Shown here: piece after piece, positions 9,869 through 18,728 of the stretch
How the letters are laid out: the number at the start of each line of letters is the position of its first letter
Position numbering within the stretch: the first letter of the stretch is position 1
NCBI RefSeq assembly: GCF_017744445.1
Contig: NZ_JAGIBH010000006.1
Span: 312,536 to 376,535 of the forward strand
Reading direction: 5' to 3'
DNA from: Caulobacter sp.
GTDB taxonomy: Bacteria > Pseudomonadota > Alphaproteobacteria > Caulobacterales > Caulobacteraceae
DNA length: 64,000 bases
Translations under genes and position numbers: made by a program
The notes under the pieces: model-generated
Databases searched by the model: none
Told to the model about the DNA's origin: nothing
The model's input: the letters and a program-made list of their open reading frames with translations, nothing else

Positions 9869-10277
9869 AATAGGCGAAGGTCGCCGGCGCCTTGGGATCG
9901 TCGCCATAGCGATTTGGGCCAGTTGAACCGGGGACCAGCGCCAAGCCATACAGGGCCAGATCAACCAGCGGCGCGAAGTGCAGCAGCGTCAGCCAGCCTG
10001 TCATGCCGATATCGTGCAGCCGGCGCGCGGTGACGGACATCAGCGCGATGGACACCCACAGCATGTAGACGCCCCCGCCCACGATCATCGCGCCGCCAGC
10101 CGGAATGGCGGTCTCATCGCCCATGTTCCCAGCGTAGCTCAGCATGCCAAAACCGCCGAAGAAGGCGACGAGGCCGATCCAGCGGGTCGCCCACGCGAAG
10201 ATAGCGAACGGCCAGAACTCTTCCCGCCGAGAGCGGCCGTGGAAATCGGCGAAGTGACGCATGGAATAGAAAAACAT
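9867..10277 (-). CDS. DUF805 family membrane protein
   Basis: MRHFADFHGRSRREEFWPFAIF...VTARRLHDIGMTGW. Confidence 0.85.
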   Translation of the reverse strand: MFFYSMRHFADFHGRSRREEFWPFAIFAWATRWIGLVAFFGGFGMLSYAGNMGDETAIPAGGAMIVGGGVYMLWVSIALMSVTARRLHDIGMTGWLTLLHFAPLVDLALYGLALVPGSTGPNRYGDDPKAPATFAY

Positions 10278-10408
10278 GAGCGGCTTCTGTCTCGAAAGGC
10301 GCGGAAGCTCATGCCTACAATCTAAAGTTTTCCAAGATTTGAACGGCTTGACGGCGGCCCCGCGCCCGGCAATCTAAACGGCAATAAGTTACGGGGGATG
10401 CGTCGGTC

Positions 10409-10792
10409 TTGGACAAGGCGCTGTTGATTCAGTTGGGCGGCTCGATCACGGCCGTCGCTTTGCTGGTGGCGTTCGCGGCGTGGCTGGGGGTGGCGAGGGC
10501 GACCCCGCCGCTCGATGCCGAGTCGGCCCGAGCGCTACTGAGCCTGGAATTTCCCGATCACAAGCCGGACGCCGTCTGGATCGCCGCCGACGGCGCCGCT
10601 CTGATCGCCCGCGACGGCGCGCTGGCCCTGGTGCTGTACCGACGCGGCGACGGCTATGTGGCCCGCGACCTGCCGTGGAGCACGGTCGCCGCCCTGAAAC
10701 CGACCAATGGCCGGCTGACCCTGCGCCTGTCCGACGCCCGTCCCGTCTTCGCCGTCAATGACGACGCCTGGCCGCCGAAAGAGCTCGCCTGA
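10409..10792 (+). CDS. Hypothetical membrane-anchored protein
   Basis: N-terminal TM segment; stop overlaps start of next gene. Confidence 0.6.
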   Translation: MDKALLIQLGGSITAVALLVAFAAWLGVARATPPLDAESARALLSLEFPDHKPDAVWIAADGAALIARDGALALVLYRRGDGYVARDLPWSTVAALKPTNGRLTLRLSDARPVFAVNDDAWPPKELA

Positions 10793-11718
10793 TGCTGAAA
10801 GCCGCCTTCGATCCCGTCCAGCTGGCCATCCCGTTCTTCGTGCTGGCCATTATCCTGGAGATCCTGCTGGGGCGCTTTGGCAAGGCCAAGGCCAACTACG
10901 AGACGCGCGATACGGCCATGTCGCTGAGCATGGGTTTCGGCAGCACGGTCGCTGGGCTGCTGTTAGGCAGCGTGATCTTCGCCACGACGGTCTGGATCTG
11001 GAATCACCGGATCTTCACGATCCCGATGACGGCGATCTGGGCCTGGGTCGTGCTCTTCCTGCTGGAGGACCTGACCTACTACTGGTTCCACCGGCTGGCG
11101 CACGAGCGCCGGATTTGGTGGGCCAGCCATGTCAACCACCACACCTCGACCCACTACAACCTGTCGACCGCCCTGCGTCAGACCTGGACCGGCGGCGTCG
11201 CCGGCACCTGGCTGCTGTGGCTGCCGCTGACCTTCTTAGGGTTTCCGCCGGCCATGGTGGCGATCCAGAAAGGCGTCAGCCTCGTCTATCAGTTCTGGAT
11301 CCACACCGAGGCCATCAAGCGCATGCCGCTCTGGTTCGAGGCGGTGTTCAACACGCCGTCGCATCACCGGGTGCACCACGCCCGCAACGCCCGCTACCTG
11401 GACGCCAACTACGCCGGCATCCTGATCATCTGGGACAAGATGTTCGGCACCTTCATCCCCGAGGTCGACGAGGAGCCTTGCAGCTATGGCACGGTCAAGA
11501 ACCTGGGAAATTTCAACATCCTGCACAACGTCTTCCACGAGTGGGTCGGCATCGCCAAGGACGTCGCCGCCTCGCCGCGCCATGCCCTGGGCTACATCTT
11601 CGGCCCGCCTGGGTGGAGCCATGACGGCTCGCGCGACACCTCGCACACGCTGAAGGCCAAGTGGCGGGCGCGAGTCGAGGCGGAAAGCGGTGATCAGGCC
11701 GGCGTCGGCGCTCCGTAG
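10792..11718 (+). CDS. Sterol desaturase / fatty acid hydroxylase family protein
   Basis: Histidine motifs HRLAHE, HVNHHTS, HHRVHH. Confidence 0.9.
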   Translation: MLKAAFDPVQLAIPFFVLAIILEILLGRFGKAKANYETRDTAMSLSMGFGSTVAGLLLGSVIFATTVWIWNHRIFTIPMTAIWAWVVLFLLEDLTYYWFHRLAHERRIWWASHVNHHTSTHYNLSTALRQTWTGGVAGTWLLWLPLTFLGFPPAMVAIQKGVSLVYQFWIHTEAIKRMPLWFEAVFNTPSHHRVHHARNARYLDANYAGILIIWDKMFGTFIPEVDEEPCSYGTVKNLGNFNILHNVFHEWVGIAKDVAASPRHALGYIFGPPGWSHDGSRDTSHTLKAKWRARVEAESGDQAGVGAP

Positions 11719-12113
11719 CGGTTGTGGCTGGGATGGCCGTCCATCAATCCCATCTCAACGCAGCCCCAGCTCTTTAAAGCCGCAGCCGTTATGCAGAGCG
11801 CCTGACCCCACGGCTGAGCATCGTATATCGATACGCCGGCATAGCCGATAGGAAATGGCCCCAACGTCACCAGTAGAAACCAGAGGATGCCTCGGTTGCG
11901 ATCATGGGCGCGGCGAATGCCGTTACAAAGCGCCGCGAAATAGGTAAGCCCGAGAACGAGCACCAAGGGATATCCATAGTATCCGGCCGCCATCATGACG
12001 AAGAACGACACGAAATACAGAACGATACACAATCCGATCAAACGCTTCTGGATGTTCCAGTAGTTGTTCCGGGGGGCGCGCCGGTTGATATCGAAATAGT
12101 CGAGTAAGTGCAT
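11694..12113 (-). CDS. DUF805-like membrane protein
   Basis: YFDINRRAPRNNYW...ALCNGIRRAHDRNRG; lower-GC codon usage; 25-nt convergent overlap with desaturase gene. Confidence 0.7.
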   Translation of the reverse strand: MHLLDYFDINRRAPRNNYWNIQKRLIGLCIVLYFVSFFVMMAAGYYGYPLVLVLGLTYFAALCNGIRRAHDRNRGILWFLLVTLGPFPIGYAGVSIYDAQPWGQALCITAAALKSWGCVEMGLMDGHPSHNRYGAPTPA

Positions 12114-12140
12114 CCGCGGGGCTCACCATGGTGTTCGGTG

Positions 12141-12251
12141 ATGCTAACCGTCTTCAACTTAAGATTTTATTGGTCGCTCGTAGGTGTGGGACTCTTTCTG
12201 GTCAACGCCACCATGCTGCCGTTCTTCTCCCGGACCCCGGCGATCGACTAG
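12141..12251 (+). CDS. Candidate 36-aa membrane microprotein
   Basis: ATG..TAG: MLTVFNLRFYWSLVGVGLFLVNATMLPFFSRTPAID; not in the ORF track (too short). Confidence 0.35.
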   Translation: MLTVFNLRFYWSLVGVGLFLVNATMLPFFSRTPAID

Positions 12252-12703
12252 CGAACCGTCAGGTCGACCGTGATCCGTCGAACGCCGCCGTCAGGCGAGG
12301 AGCCTTGCAGCACCATCCGGTCATGGCCCGTATAGCCGGCGGCGGCGGTGTAGTAGGCCTGATGGCCCGGCACCTTGCGGGTGTTGCAGGCCGAGCGTGG
12401 ATTGGCGGCCGGGAAGGCGGCGTAATAGGGCTCGTCCTTGATGCTCGCCACGCCGTGGGCCGGCTGTTCCAGCACGGTCAGCGTCGCGCCGGGCTGATGC
12501 TCGGAGCAGTCGGGATCGATGGCGGTATTGGCCCAGACCCGGATCGGCGTGGCGCCGATGGCGGCCTTCTCGACACGGACCTTCTGGTAGCCCGAGGCCT
12601 TGGCGGCGGGTGACACTGTCACCTCGTAGCGCCGGGTTTGAGCGACGGCGGCTGTCGCCACGGCGACGCCCAGGCATGTCAGGATAAGGAGTTTGGATCG
12701 CAC
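12248..12703 (-). CDS. Hypothetical secreted protein
   Basis: Signal peptide MRSKLLILTCLGVAVATAAVAQ; cysteines conserved-looking. Confidence 0.65.
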   Translation of the reverse strand: MRSKLLILTCLGVAVATAAVAQTRRYEVTVSPAAKASGYQKVRVEKAAIGATPIRVWANTAIDPDCSEHQPGATLTVLEQPAHGVASIKDEPYYAAFPAANPRSACNTRKVPGHQAYYTAAAGYTGHDRMVLQGSSPDGGVRRITVDLTVR

Positions 12704-12771
12704 GACCAGTCTCCGACGGTGAGGACTACCGGAGGCTGCGCCGCCTTTGTTGCGGGTCTATTGCGACGCTG

Positions 12772-13152
12772 TCATTCGCAGACGTCCGACCACTTCTGTT
12801 CGAGGGCGTCGGTGCCATCGACCTCCTCGATCGTCAGGCCGCCCTCCGAGAAGACGTAGCGCTCCTCGCCGTCGAACGAGTCTTCCTTCTCGACGATGTC
12901 GACCCGGCCGCAGACCGACGGAACCTCGCCGTCCCAGTGCACGAAGGTCTGGCCGAAGGTCAGCTGGGCCTCGGGGAAGCGGTTCTCGATCGCGATCTTG
13001 GCGCCGGCGATCTGCAGCGGATCGTCCTTGTTGTCGGCCGTTTCCTCGCTGTCGGCGTCGCGCAGGACATAGACGCTAAGGCCCACGCCGATCCCGCCCA
13101 GCACGACGGCCGCCATGGCGCCCGCGATGATCATGATCTTCTTGCTTGCCAT
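12772..13152 (-). CDS. Hypothetical protein with N-terminal membrane anchor
   Basis: MASKKIMIIAGAMAAVVLGGIGVGLSVYVLRD. Confidence 0.65.
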   Translation of the reverse strand: MASKKIMIIAGAMAAVVLGGIGVGLSVYVLRDADSEETADNKDDPLQIAGAKIAIENRFPEAQLTFGQTFVHWDGEVPSVCGRVDIVEKEDSFDGEERYVFSEGGLTIEEVDGTDALEQKWSDVCE

Positions 13153-13187
13153 CTTGGGGCGAGCTTAGGGCGAACCTCGTCCCTCTA

Positions 13188-14168
13188 TCAATCCCGCAGC
13201 AGCGGCAGTGACAGGCCGGTCGCCTGGCGGGTCGCCAGCATCTCGCGGCGGAAGCGGAACAGCTCGGCCGGGCGGCCGCCGGTCTCGGCGTCCAGGCGGC
13301 CCAGGCCCTCGACCAACTCCTCGCGCTCGACCACGCGACGGAAGTTCTGCTTGTGCAACTGCACGCCGGCGATGGCCTCGACCGTGCGCTGCAGGGTCGA
13401 GAGGGTGAACTCTTCGGGGGTCAGTTCGAACACGACGGGGCGGTACTTGATCTTGCCGCGCAGGCGCGACAGGCCGGTGGCCAGGATCCGCCGGTGATCC
13501 GAGATCATCGGCTCGCCCAGCGCCGCCGACAGGGCGGCGGGCTCGGCCGGGTCGTAGCCGTCGGCGCGGGCCCGGTCGCGGGCCGCCTCGGGCGCCAGGC
13601 CGGCCTCGTAGAGCAGTTCGTAGCGCTCCAGCACCCGTTCCTCGTTCCACGGCGCGCTGTCCAGGGCGAAGGCCAGGCGCGCGCGCGACCACTTGGCGGC
13701 GTCGTCGCCGGCCCAGCGCTTGAGGGCAGGGGCGATGGCCTCGTCCAGCAACGCGGGGCGGCCGGCCCGCCAGTCCTCCCATGGGAAGAACCGGGTCCAC
13801 GGCGCCCAGGCGGTGTCGGGGGCGTCGGTGTCGATGGCCTTGGGCGTCAGGCCCAGATAGCCGACCGAGACCACGCGCGCCGCGCCGGCCCCGACCTCGG
13901 CGCGCGGGGCGTCGCGGCCCTTGTCGCCGAAGGTGTAGAGCTGCTCGACATAGCCCGGCTGGAACCGGGTCTGGGCGGTCACGAAGGCGCGCAGGCCCAG
14001 CTCGAAGGTGCGGTGCGCCTCGGGATCGAAAGGGCCGAACGGCAGGCCCGATAGCGAGGAGGCGACATCGGTGATCGCATCGTGCGGCCGCACGGTCAGC
14101 ACGACGGCCTCGCCATCGCGGATCGCGACGACCACCGCCGACAGGCCGATGACGACCGAACTGGTCAT
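13188..14168 (-). CDS. NUDIX-like domain protein (NrtR-type NAD regulator family)
   Basis: N-terminal NUDIX-like fold sequence plus C-terminal FELTPEEFTLSTLQRTVEAIAGVQLHKQNFRR HTH-like region. Confidence 0.65.
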   Translation of the reverse strand: MTSSVVIGLSAVVVAIRDGEAVVLTVRPHDAITDVASSLSGLPFGPFDPEAHRTFELGLRAFVTAQTRFQPGYVEQLYTFGDKGRDAPRAEVGAGAARVVSVGYLGLTPKAIDTDAPDTAWAPWTRFFPWEDWRAGRPALLDEAIAPALKRWAGDDAAKWSRARLAFALDSAPWNEERVLERYELLYEAGLAPEAARDRARADGYDPAEPAALSAALGEPMISDHRRILATGLSRLRGKIKYRPVVFELTPEEFTLSTLQRTVEAIAGVQLHKQNFRRVVEREELVEGLGRLDAETGGRPAELFRFRREMLATRQATGLSLPLLRD

Positions 14169-14809
14169 TCGGTCTCGAACGCCGCGCCCGGGGCGCTCTC
14201 GAAGCCGGCCGCGCGCGACAGGACGTGGAAGCGCTGGACGTAGCGCGCCTGGGCCTCGAACGGCGGCTGCGGCGTGATCTTCAGGTCGTAGCCAGCCGGC
14301 GGCGCGCCGAAGATCGACAGCGACTCCGCGTGCTCGAAGCCCGCCAGTTGGGTGGCCTCGAAGAAAGCGCAGGCGCGATCGGCCTGCTTGATCAGCTTCT
14401 TGATCGGGGCGGGAGTCTTCACCGGCAGTCCGAAGCGGATGTGGATGGCGTCTTCCAGCCTAGCCTCGAAATCCTTGTAGCTCACCCCCAGCGCCGCCTT
14501 GAACGGGCTGATCATGTCGCCGATCACGTATTCGCTGGCGTCGTGCAGCAGGGCGGCCAGGCGCCACTTGGGCTCCAGGTCGGGCTTGATGTGCGCGGCG
14601 ATCTCCTCGACCACCAGGCTGTGCTGGGCCACCGAGAAACCGTGATCGCCGACCGTCTGGCCGTTCCAGCGCGCGACGCGGGCCAGGCCGTGGGCGATGT
14701 CCTCGATCTCGATGTCCATCGGCGACGGATCGAGCAGGTCGAGCCGACGTCCGGAGAGCATTCTTTGCCACGCGCGGGGCGGTGCGCCCCTATGCAGCCC
14801 TTTGGCCAC
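14165..14809 (-). CDS. HD-domain phosphohydrolase (YfbR/5'-nucleotidase-like)
   Basis: DHGFSVAQHSLVVEEIAAHI, ALLHDASEYVIGDM HD motif; GTG start; ATGA overlap with next gene. Confidence 0.8.
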   Translation of the reverse strand: MAKGLHRGAPPRAWQRMLSGRRLDLLDPSPMDIEIEDIAHGLARVARWNGQTVGDHGFSVAQHSLVVEEIAAHIKPDLEPKWRLAALLHDASEYVIGDMISPFKAALGVSYKDFEARLEDAIHIRFGLPVKTPAPIKKLIKQADRACAFFEATQLAGFEHAESLSIFGAPPAGYDLKITPQPPFEAQARYVQRFHVLSRAAGFESAPGAAFETE

Positions 14810-14851
14810 GAGATCGTTCCTTACGGTGAAGGTGGTTGACTGGCCCATGGA

Positions 14852-14865
14852 TTGAGAAAGATCAA
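14852..14865. promoter_or_regulatory. FNR/FixK-type box TTGAGAAAGATCAA
   Basis: Exact TTGA-N6-TCAA palindrome 49 nt upstream of the universal stress protein ATG. Confidence 0.65.
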
Positions 14866-14914
14866 TGTGGCCGTCGCCGTCATCTGTGGAAATGCCCTTG
14901 AAGGGAGTTCGATC

Positions 14915-15727
14915 ATGAGTTGGGCGAGAATTATGGTTCCGCTGGCCGGAACCCCGAACGACAAGGGTGTTCTGACCTCCGCCGCGGCGCTTGCCGGGGC
15001 CTTCCAGGCCGAACTGGCCTGTGTCCACGCTCCCGCTGACATGGCCGACCTGATGCCCTGGATGGGCGAGGGGTTCATGGGCGGCGTGCAGGTCACCGCG
15101 CTGGAAAGCCTGAAGGAAGCCGCCCAGGAAGGCGCGCGGGCCTGCGGCAAGCTGGCGGCCGAGACCGGCTATTCGCGCACCCGCGTAATCAGTCTGGATT
15201 CGCCCGTTTGGGCGGGCTTGGCGATGGAAGGCCGCCTGTCCGACGTCATCGTCTTCGACGACGCCTCGGCGCGCGGGAAGGGGCCTCTGGCCGAGTCCTT
15301 CCAGCAGCTGGTCGCCGACGAGCAGCGGCCGACCCTGGTGGCCCGCCCGGGTTTCCAGGTTGACGGTGTGGCCCTGGTGGCCTGGGACGGCGGCAAGGAG
15401 GCCAGCCGCGCCATGCGTACGGCCCTGCCGCTGTTGCAGAAGGCCGGCTCGGTGATCATCGCCGGCGCCCCCGGCGCCTCGTCGCGGGCCTTCGAGCTGG
15501 ACCGCCTGGTCGAGTTCCTGGCCGCGCGCGGCGTGAAAGCTACGGTGAAGACGCTGGAGGGCAACGGCGACGCCGCCGGCCTACTGCTGGGCGCGGCGAA
15601 GGACACGGGGGCGAACCTCCTGGTCGCGGGCGCGTTCGGTCATCCCAGGCTGCAGGAATTCATCTTCGGGGGCACGACCCGCACGCTGCTCAACAGCGAC
15701 GGTCCTTCCCTGTTCCTGTCGCACTAA
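14915..15727 (+). CDS. Universal stress protein (tandem UspA-like)
   Basis: MSWARIMVPLAGTPNDKGVL...C-terminal LLVAGAFGHPRLQEFIFGGTTRTLL. Confidence 0.9.
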   Translation: MSWARIMVPLAGTPNDKGVLTSAAALAGAFQAELACVHAPADMADLMPWMGEGFMGGVQVTALESLKEAAQEGARACGKLAAETGYSRTRVISLDSPVWAGLAMEGRLSDVIVFDDASARGKGPLAESFQQLVADEQRPTLVARPGFQVDGVALVAWDGGKEASRAMRTALPLLQKAGSVIIAGAPGASSRAFELDRLVEFLAARGVKATVKTLEGNGDAAGLLLGAAKDTGANLLVAGAFGHPRLQEFIFGGTTRTLLNSDGPSLFLSH

Positions 15728-15760
15728 CAGGCTGAAGTTTCATTAGAAGGGAGACACTGG

Positions 15761-16138
15761 ATGTCCCTGTCCCGCATCGTGATGCGCCTTGCGCGCAATC
15801 CGGGCACCGAGTTCGCTGGCGGCGACGACCATCGCGGCTACGCCCTGACCGCCCCGCTGACCGAGGACGGCCATATCGACGAGGGCGCCTACGCCAAGGT
15901 CAAAGGCGCGTGCAGCGTGCGTCGCTTCGCGCCCGACGAGGATGCGGTGGATGGCCGCCTGAACAAGCGCGGGACGCGTTGGTTCTTCGACTATGACGAC
16001 GAGGATGTCGCCGACGACGAACCGCTGCATCGCCTGGGCGAGCACCGCTTCGCCCTGGGCGAATACGTGACCGTCACCGACGAGGATGGTCGGCCGTTGA
16101 CCTACAAGGTGATGCAGGTCGAACCGGTCCCGCAGTAG
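15761..16138 (+). CDS. Hypothetical protein (125 aa)
   Basis: Intact ORF with upstream SD-like GGGAG, same strand and 33 nt downstream of USP. Confidence 0.65.
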   Translation: MSLSRIVMRLARNPGTEFAGGDDHRGYALTAPLTEDGHIDEGAYAKVKGACSVRRFAPDEDAVDGRLNKRGTRWFFDYDDEDVADDEPLHRLGEHRFALGEYVTVTDEDGRPLTYKVMQVEPVPQ

Positions 16139-16144
16139 GGCTCG

Positions 16145-16960
16145 CTAGCCGCCCACGTTGTGGCGGACCAGGGCCTTCATGTCGCGGAAGATGTCGTGGT
16201 CGTCGGTGTCGCGGGTCTTGGCCTTGACGACGGCGACGGCCAGCGGGCCGCCCTTGGGACCACGGGCCTCGTAGCCGGCCAGGCGATAGCCTTTCGGGGC
16301 TTTGTCGTTCGCCAGGATCAGGGTCGAGCGGACGATGTCGCCCTTCTTCTGGGTGCGGATCTCGGCGCCATGATCGTCGGCCTTGATGGTGACGTCGCCC
16401 TCATGCTCGTCATTGGCCGAGACATTGACCGCGCCGTGCGCGTCGTCGCCGCGGATGTTGACGTTCTTGTTGACCTTCACCTCGGCCGCGCCGCCGTCGC
16501 TGTTGATGGTCAGGTGGCCGATGCGGATGTCGGCGCCGCCGTCGCTGGCGTTGATCTTCACGCCGGGCAGGTTGATGGAGGTCTGGTTCTTGCCGGACTT
16601 GCCCTTGCCCTCGACAGGCTTGGGCGAGGCGGGTGGCGTCGGCATGATCTGCTTCAGCTCGCCCTCGATCGGGGCCAGGGCCGCTTCGGCATCGCCGCCA
16701 TTCAGCCGCACCAGCCGCAGGTCGACCGTGGCCTCGCCGGATTGGTAGCTGCACGACTGGCCATCGGCGGCGACGCTGATGCGCTTCAGCTCACCCTGGC
16801 GTTCGGGGCAGTCCAGCTTGTCGATGACGTGGATCGGCTCGCGGCGGCCAGGTCGGCGCTCGGATTGGCCTTGGTCGGACTGGGTGCGGTGGCAGGCGGT
16901 GAGCGCGCTCGCGCCGACGCCGATCATCAGCGCCGCGGCCAGCCATTTCGAATGACGCAT
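16145..16960 (-). CDS. Hypothetical lipoprotein/secreted protein
   Basis: Signal-like MRHSKWLAAALMIGVGASALTAC lipobox; 271 aa. Confidence 0.7.
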   Translation of the reverse strand: MRHSKWLAAALMIGVGASALTACHRTQSDQGQSERRPGRREPIHVIDKLDCPERQGELKRISVAADGQSCSYQSGEATVDLRLVRLNGGDAEAALAPIEGELKQIMPTPPASPKPVEGKGKSGKNQTSINLPGVKINASDGGADIRIGHLTINSDGGAAEVKVNKNVNIRGDDAHGAVNVSANDEHEGDVTIKADDHGAEIRTQKKGDIVRSTLILANDKAPKGYRLAGYEARGPKGGPLAVAVVKAKTRDTDDHDIFRDMKALVRHNVGG

Positions 16961-17058
16961 GGGTATCCTTGGGGCCTTCCCTCGATGCGCGGGAAGGTGG
17001 GCGCACGCCTAGCGCGCGTCCAGTGAAATCAAGTTAACGGCCAAATCGTCGCAGGCGC

Positions 17059-17928
17059 TTACTGGCCCGGACGCGCCCCAGAGCCCTCGCGACGGGCCAG
17101 GAAGGCCAGGCGCTCGAACAGGTGCACGTCCTGCTCGTTCTTTAGCAGGGCGCCGTGCAGGGGCGGAATCAGCTTGGTCGGGTCCTTCTCGCGCAGAACC
17201 TGATCGTCGATGTCCTCGACCAGCAGCAGCTTCAGCCAGTCCAGCAGCTCGGACGTCGAGGGCTTCTTCTTCAGGCCCGGGACCTTGCGCATGTCGTAGA
17301 AGATGCGCAGCGCCTCGGCGACCAGCTTCTGCTTGATGCCGGGGAAGTGGACGTCGACGATGGCCTGCATCGTCGCTTCCTCGGGGAAGCGGATGTAGTG
17401 GAAGAAACAGCGGCGCAGGAAGGCGTCTGGCAGTTCCTTCTCGTTGTTCGAGGTGATTATGATGATCGGCCGAACCTTGGCCTTGATCGTCTCGTTGGTC
17501 TCGTAGACGTAGAACTCGTTGCGATCGAGCTCCTGCAGCAGGTCGTTCGGAAACTCGATGTCGGCCTTGTCGATCTCGTCGATCAGCAGCACCGGGCGCT
17601 GCTCGCTCTCGAACGCCTCCCAGAGCTTGCCCTTCTTGATGTAGTTCTTGACGTCCTTGACGCGCTCGTCGCCCAGCTGGCTGTCGCGCAGGCGGGTGAC
17701 GGCGTCGTATTCGTACAGACCCTGCTGGGCCTTGGTCGTCGACTTGATGTGCCAGGTGATCAGCGGCGCGCCCATCGCCTTGGCGACTTCGTAGGCCAGC
17801 ACGGTCTTGCCGGTGCCGGGCTCGCCCTTGATCAGCAGGGGACGCTCCAGGGCCACAGCGGCGTTCACCGCGACCTTCAGGTCGTCGGTCGCCACGTAGT
17901 CGGAAGTGCCTTCGAAGCGCTGGCTCAT
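17059..17928 (-). CDS. MoxR-family AAA+ ATPase
   Basis: GEPGTGKTVLAYEVA Walker A, VLLIDEIDKADIEF Walker B. Confidence 0.92.
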   Translation of the reverse strand: MSQRFEGTSDYVATDDLKVAVNAAVALERPLLIKGEPGTGKTVLAYEVAKAMGAPLITWHIKSTTKAQQGLYEYDAVTRLRDSQLGDERVKDVKNYIKKGKLWEAFESEQRPVLLIDEIDKADIEFPNDLLQELDRNEFYVYETNETIKAKVRPIIIITSNNEKELPDAFLRRCFFHYIRFPEEATMQAIVDVHFPGIKQKLVAEALRIFYDMRKVPGLKKKPSTSELLDWLKLLLVEDIDDQVLREKDPTKLIPPLHGALLKNEQDVHLFERLAFLARREGSGARPGQ

Positions 17929-18022
17929 GAGTCGGATCCGGTTCGAACAGTTGTTCAAATTGAGCGGATCACACTATCGGCGCCGACGCGCTTGGCAAGC
18001 CTAACGATGGGGGAGGGCGCCT

Positions 18023-18610
18023 TCAGGCGGCCCGGGATGGGGCCGGCGGGATGTCGAAGCCCTTATCGCGCAGGCGCTGGGCCATGGCCTCGCGCTGCGT
18101 GGCCCAGTCGGAGGCGAGCAAGCCCAGGCCGACCACGTCGACCTCATGGCCATTCTTCATCACGTGCTCACGCAGCAGGGCCTCGCGCTTGAAGCCGTAC
18201 AGCTCATGCAGGCGCCACACGCTTTCGTTGGAGATCAGCACCTCGCACCACAGCTTGTTCAGCGCCAGCTCGCCGAACACGTGCTCGATGACGGCGAACT
18301 CGACGAAAGAGCCGACGCCCAGGCCGCGAACGTTCGGGCTGGCGAGGTAGTAGGCCCAGGCGCAACGGCGATGGGTCATGTCGATGTCGGCCAGGTTGGC
18401 CAGGCCCGCCGGCTCACCGTCGGCCTCGATGATCCAGTAGCGGCGGCGTTTATCGTGGCGCACGACATCGAACCAGTGATCGTGCTCATCGGGACCGATC
18501 TTATGGTCGGAATACATGTAGGCGGCGACCTCGGCGCTGTTGCGCCAGGCCAGCAGCCGCTCGCGGTCGTCCTCGCGCACGTCGCGCAACCGCACTTCCG
18601 TTTTACGCAT
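18023..18610 (-). CDS. flmH: GNAT N-acetyltransferase, PseH/FlmH-like (flagellin sugar biosynthesis)
   Basis: RLRDVREDDRERLLAWRNSAEVAAYMYSDHKI; adjacent to flmG-like gene. Confidence 0.65.
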   Translation of the reverse strand: MRKTEVRLRDVREDDRERLLAWRNSAEVAAYMYSDHKIGPDEHDHWFDVVRHDKRRRYWIIEADGEPAGLANLADIDMTHRRCAWAYYLASPNVRGLGVGSFVEFAVIEHVFGELALNKLWCEVLISNESVWRLHELYGFKREALLREHVMKNGHEVDVVGLGLLASDWATQREAMAQRLRDKGFDIPPAPSRAA

Positions 18611-18728
18611 GCCCGTCGTCCCGCTCCGGAGCACGCAAAGCTCCGGTCAAGGTGTGCAACTAGACCGTGATCGGCGCAGAAATGCGACTGAAGCGTTTCT
18701 TGGCCGCAATAAATGCGGATAAATGCAA

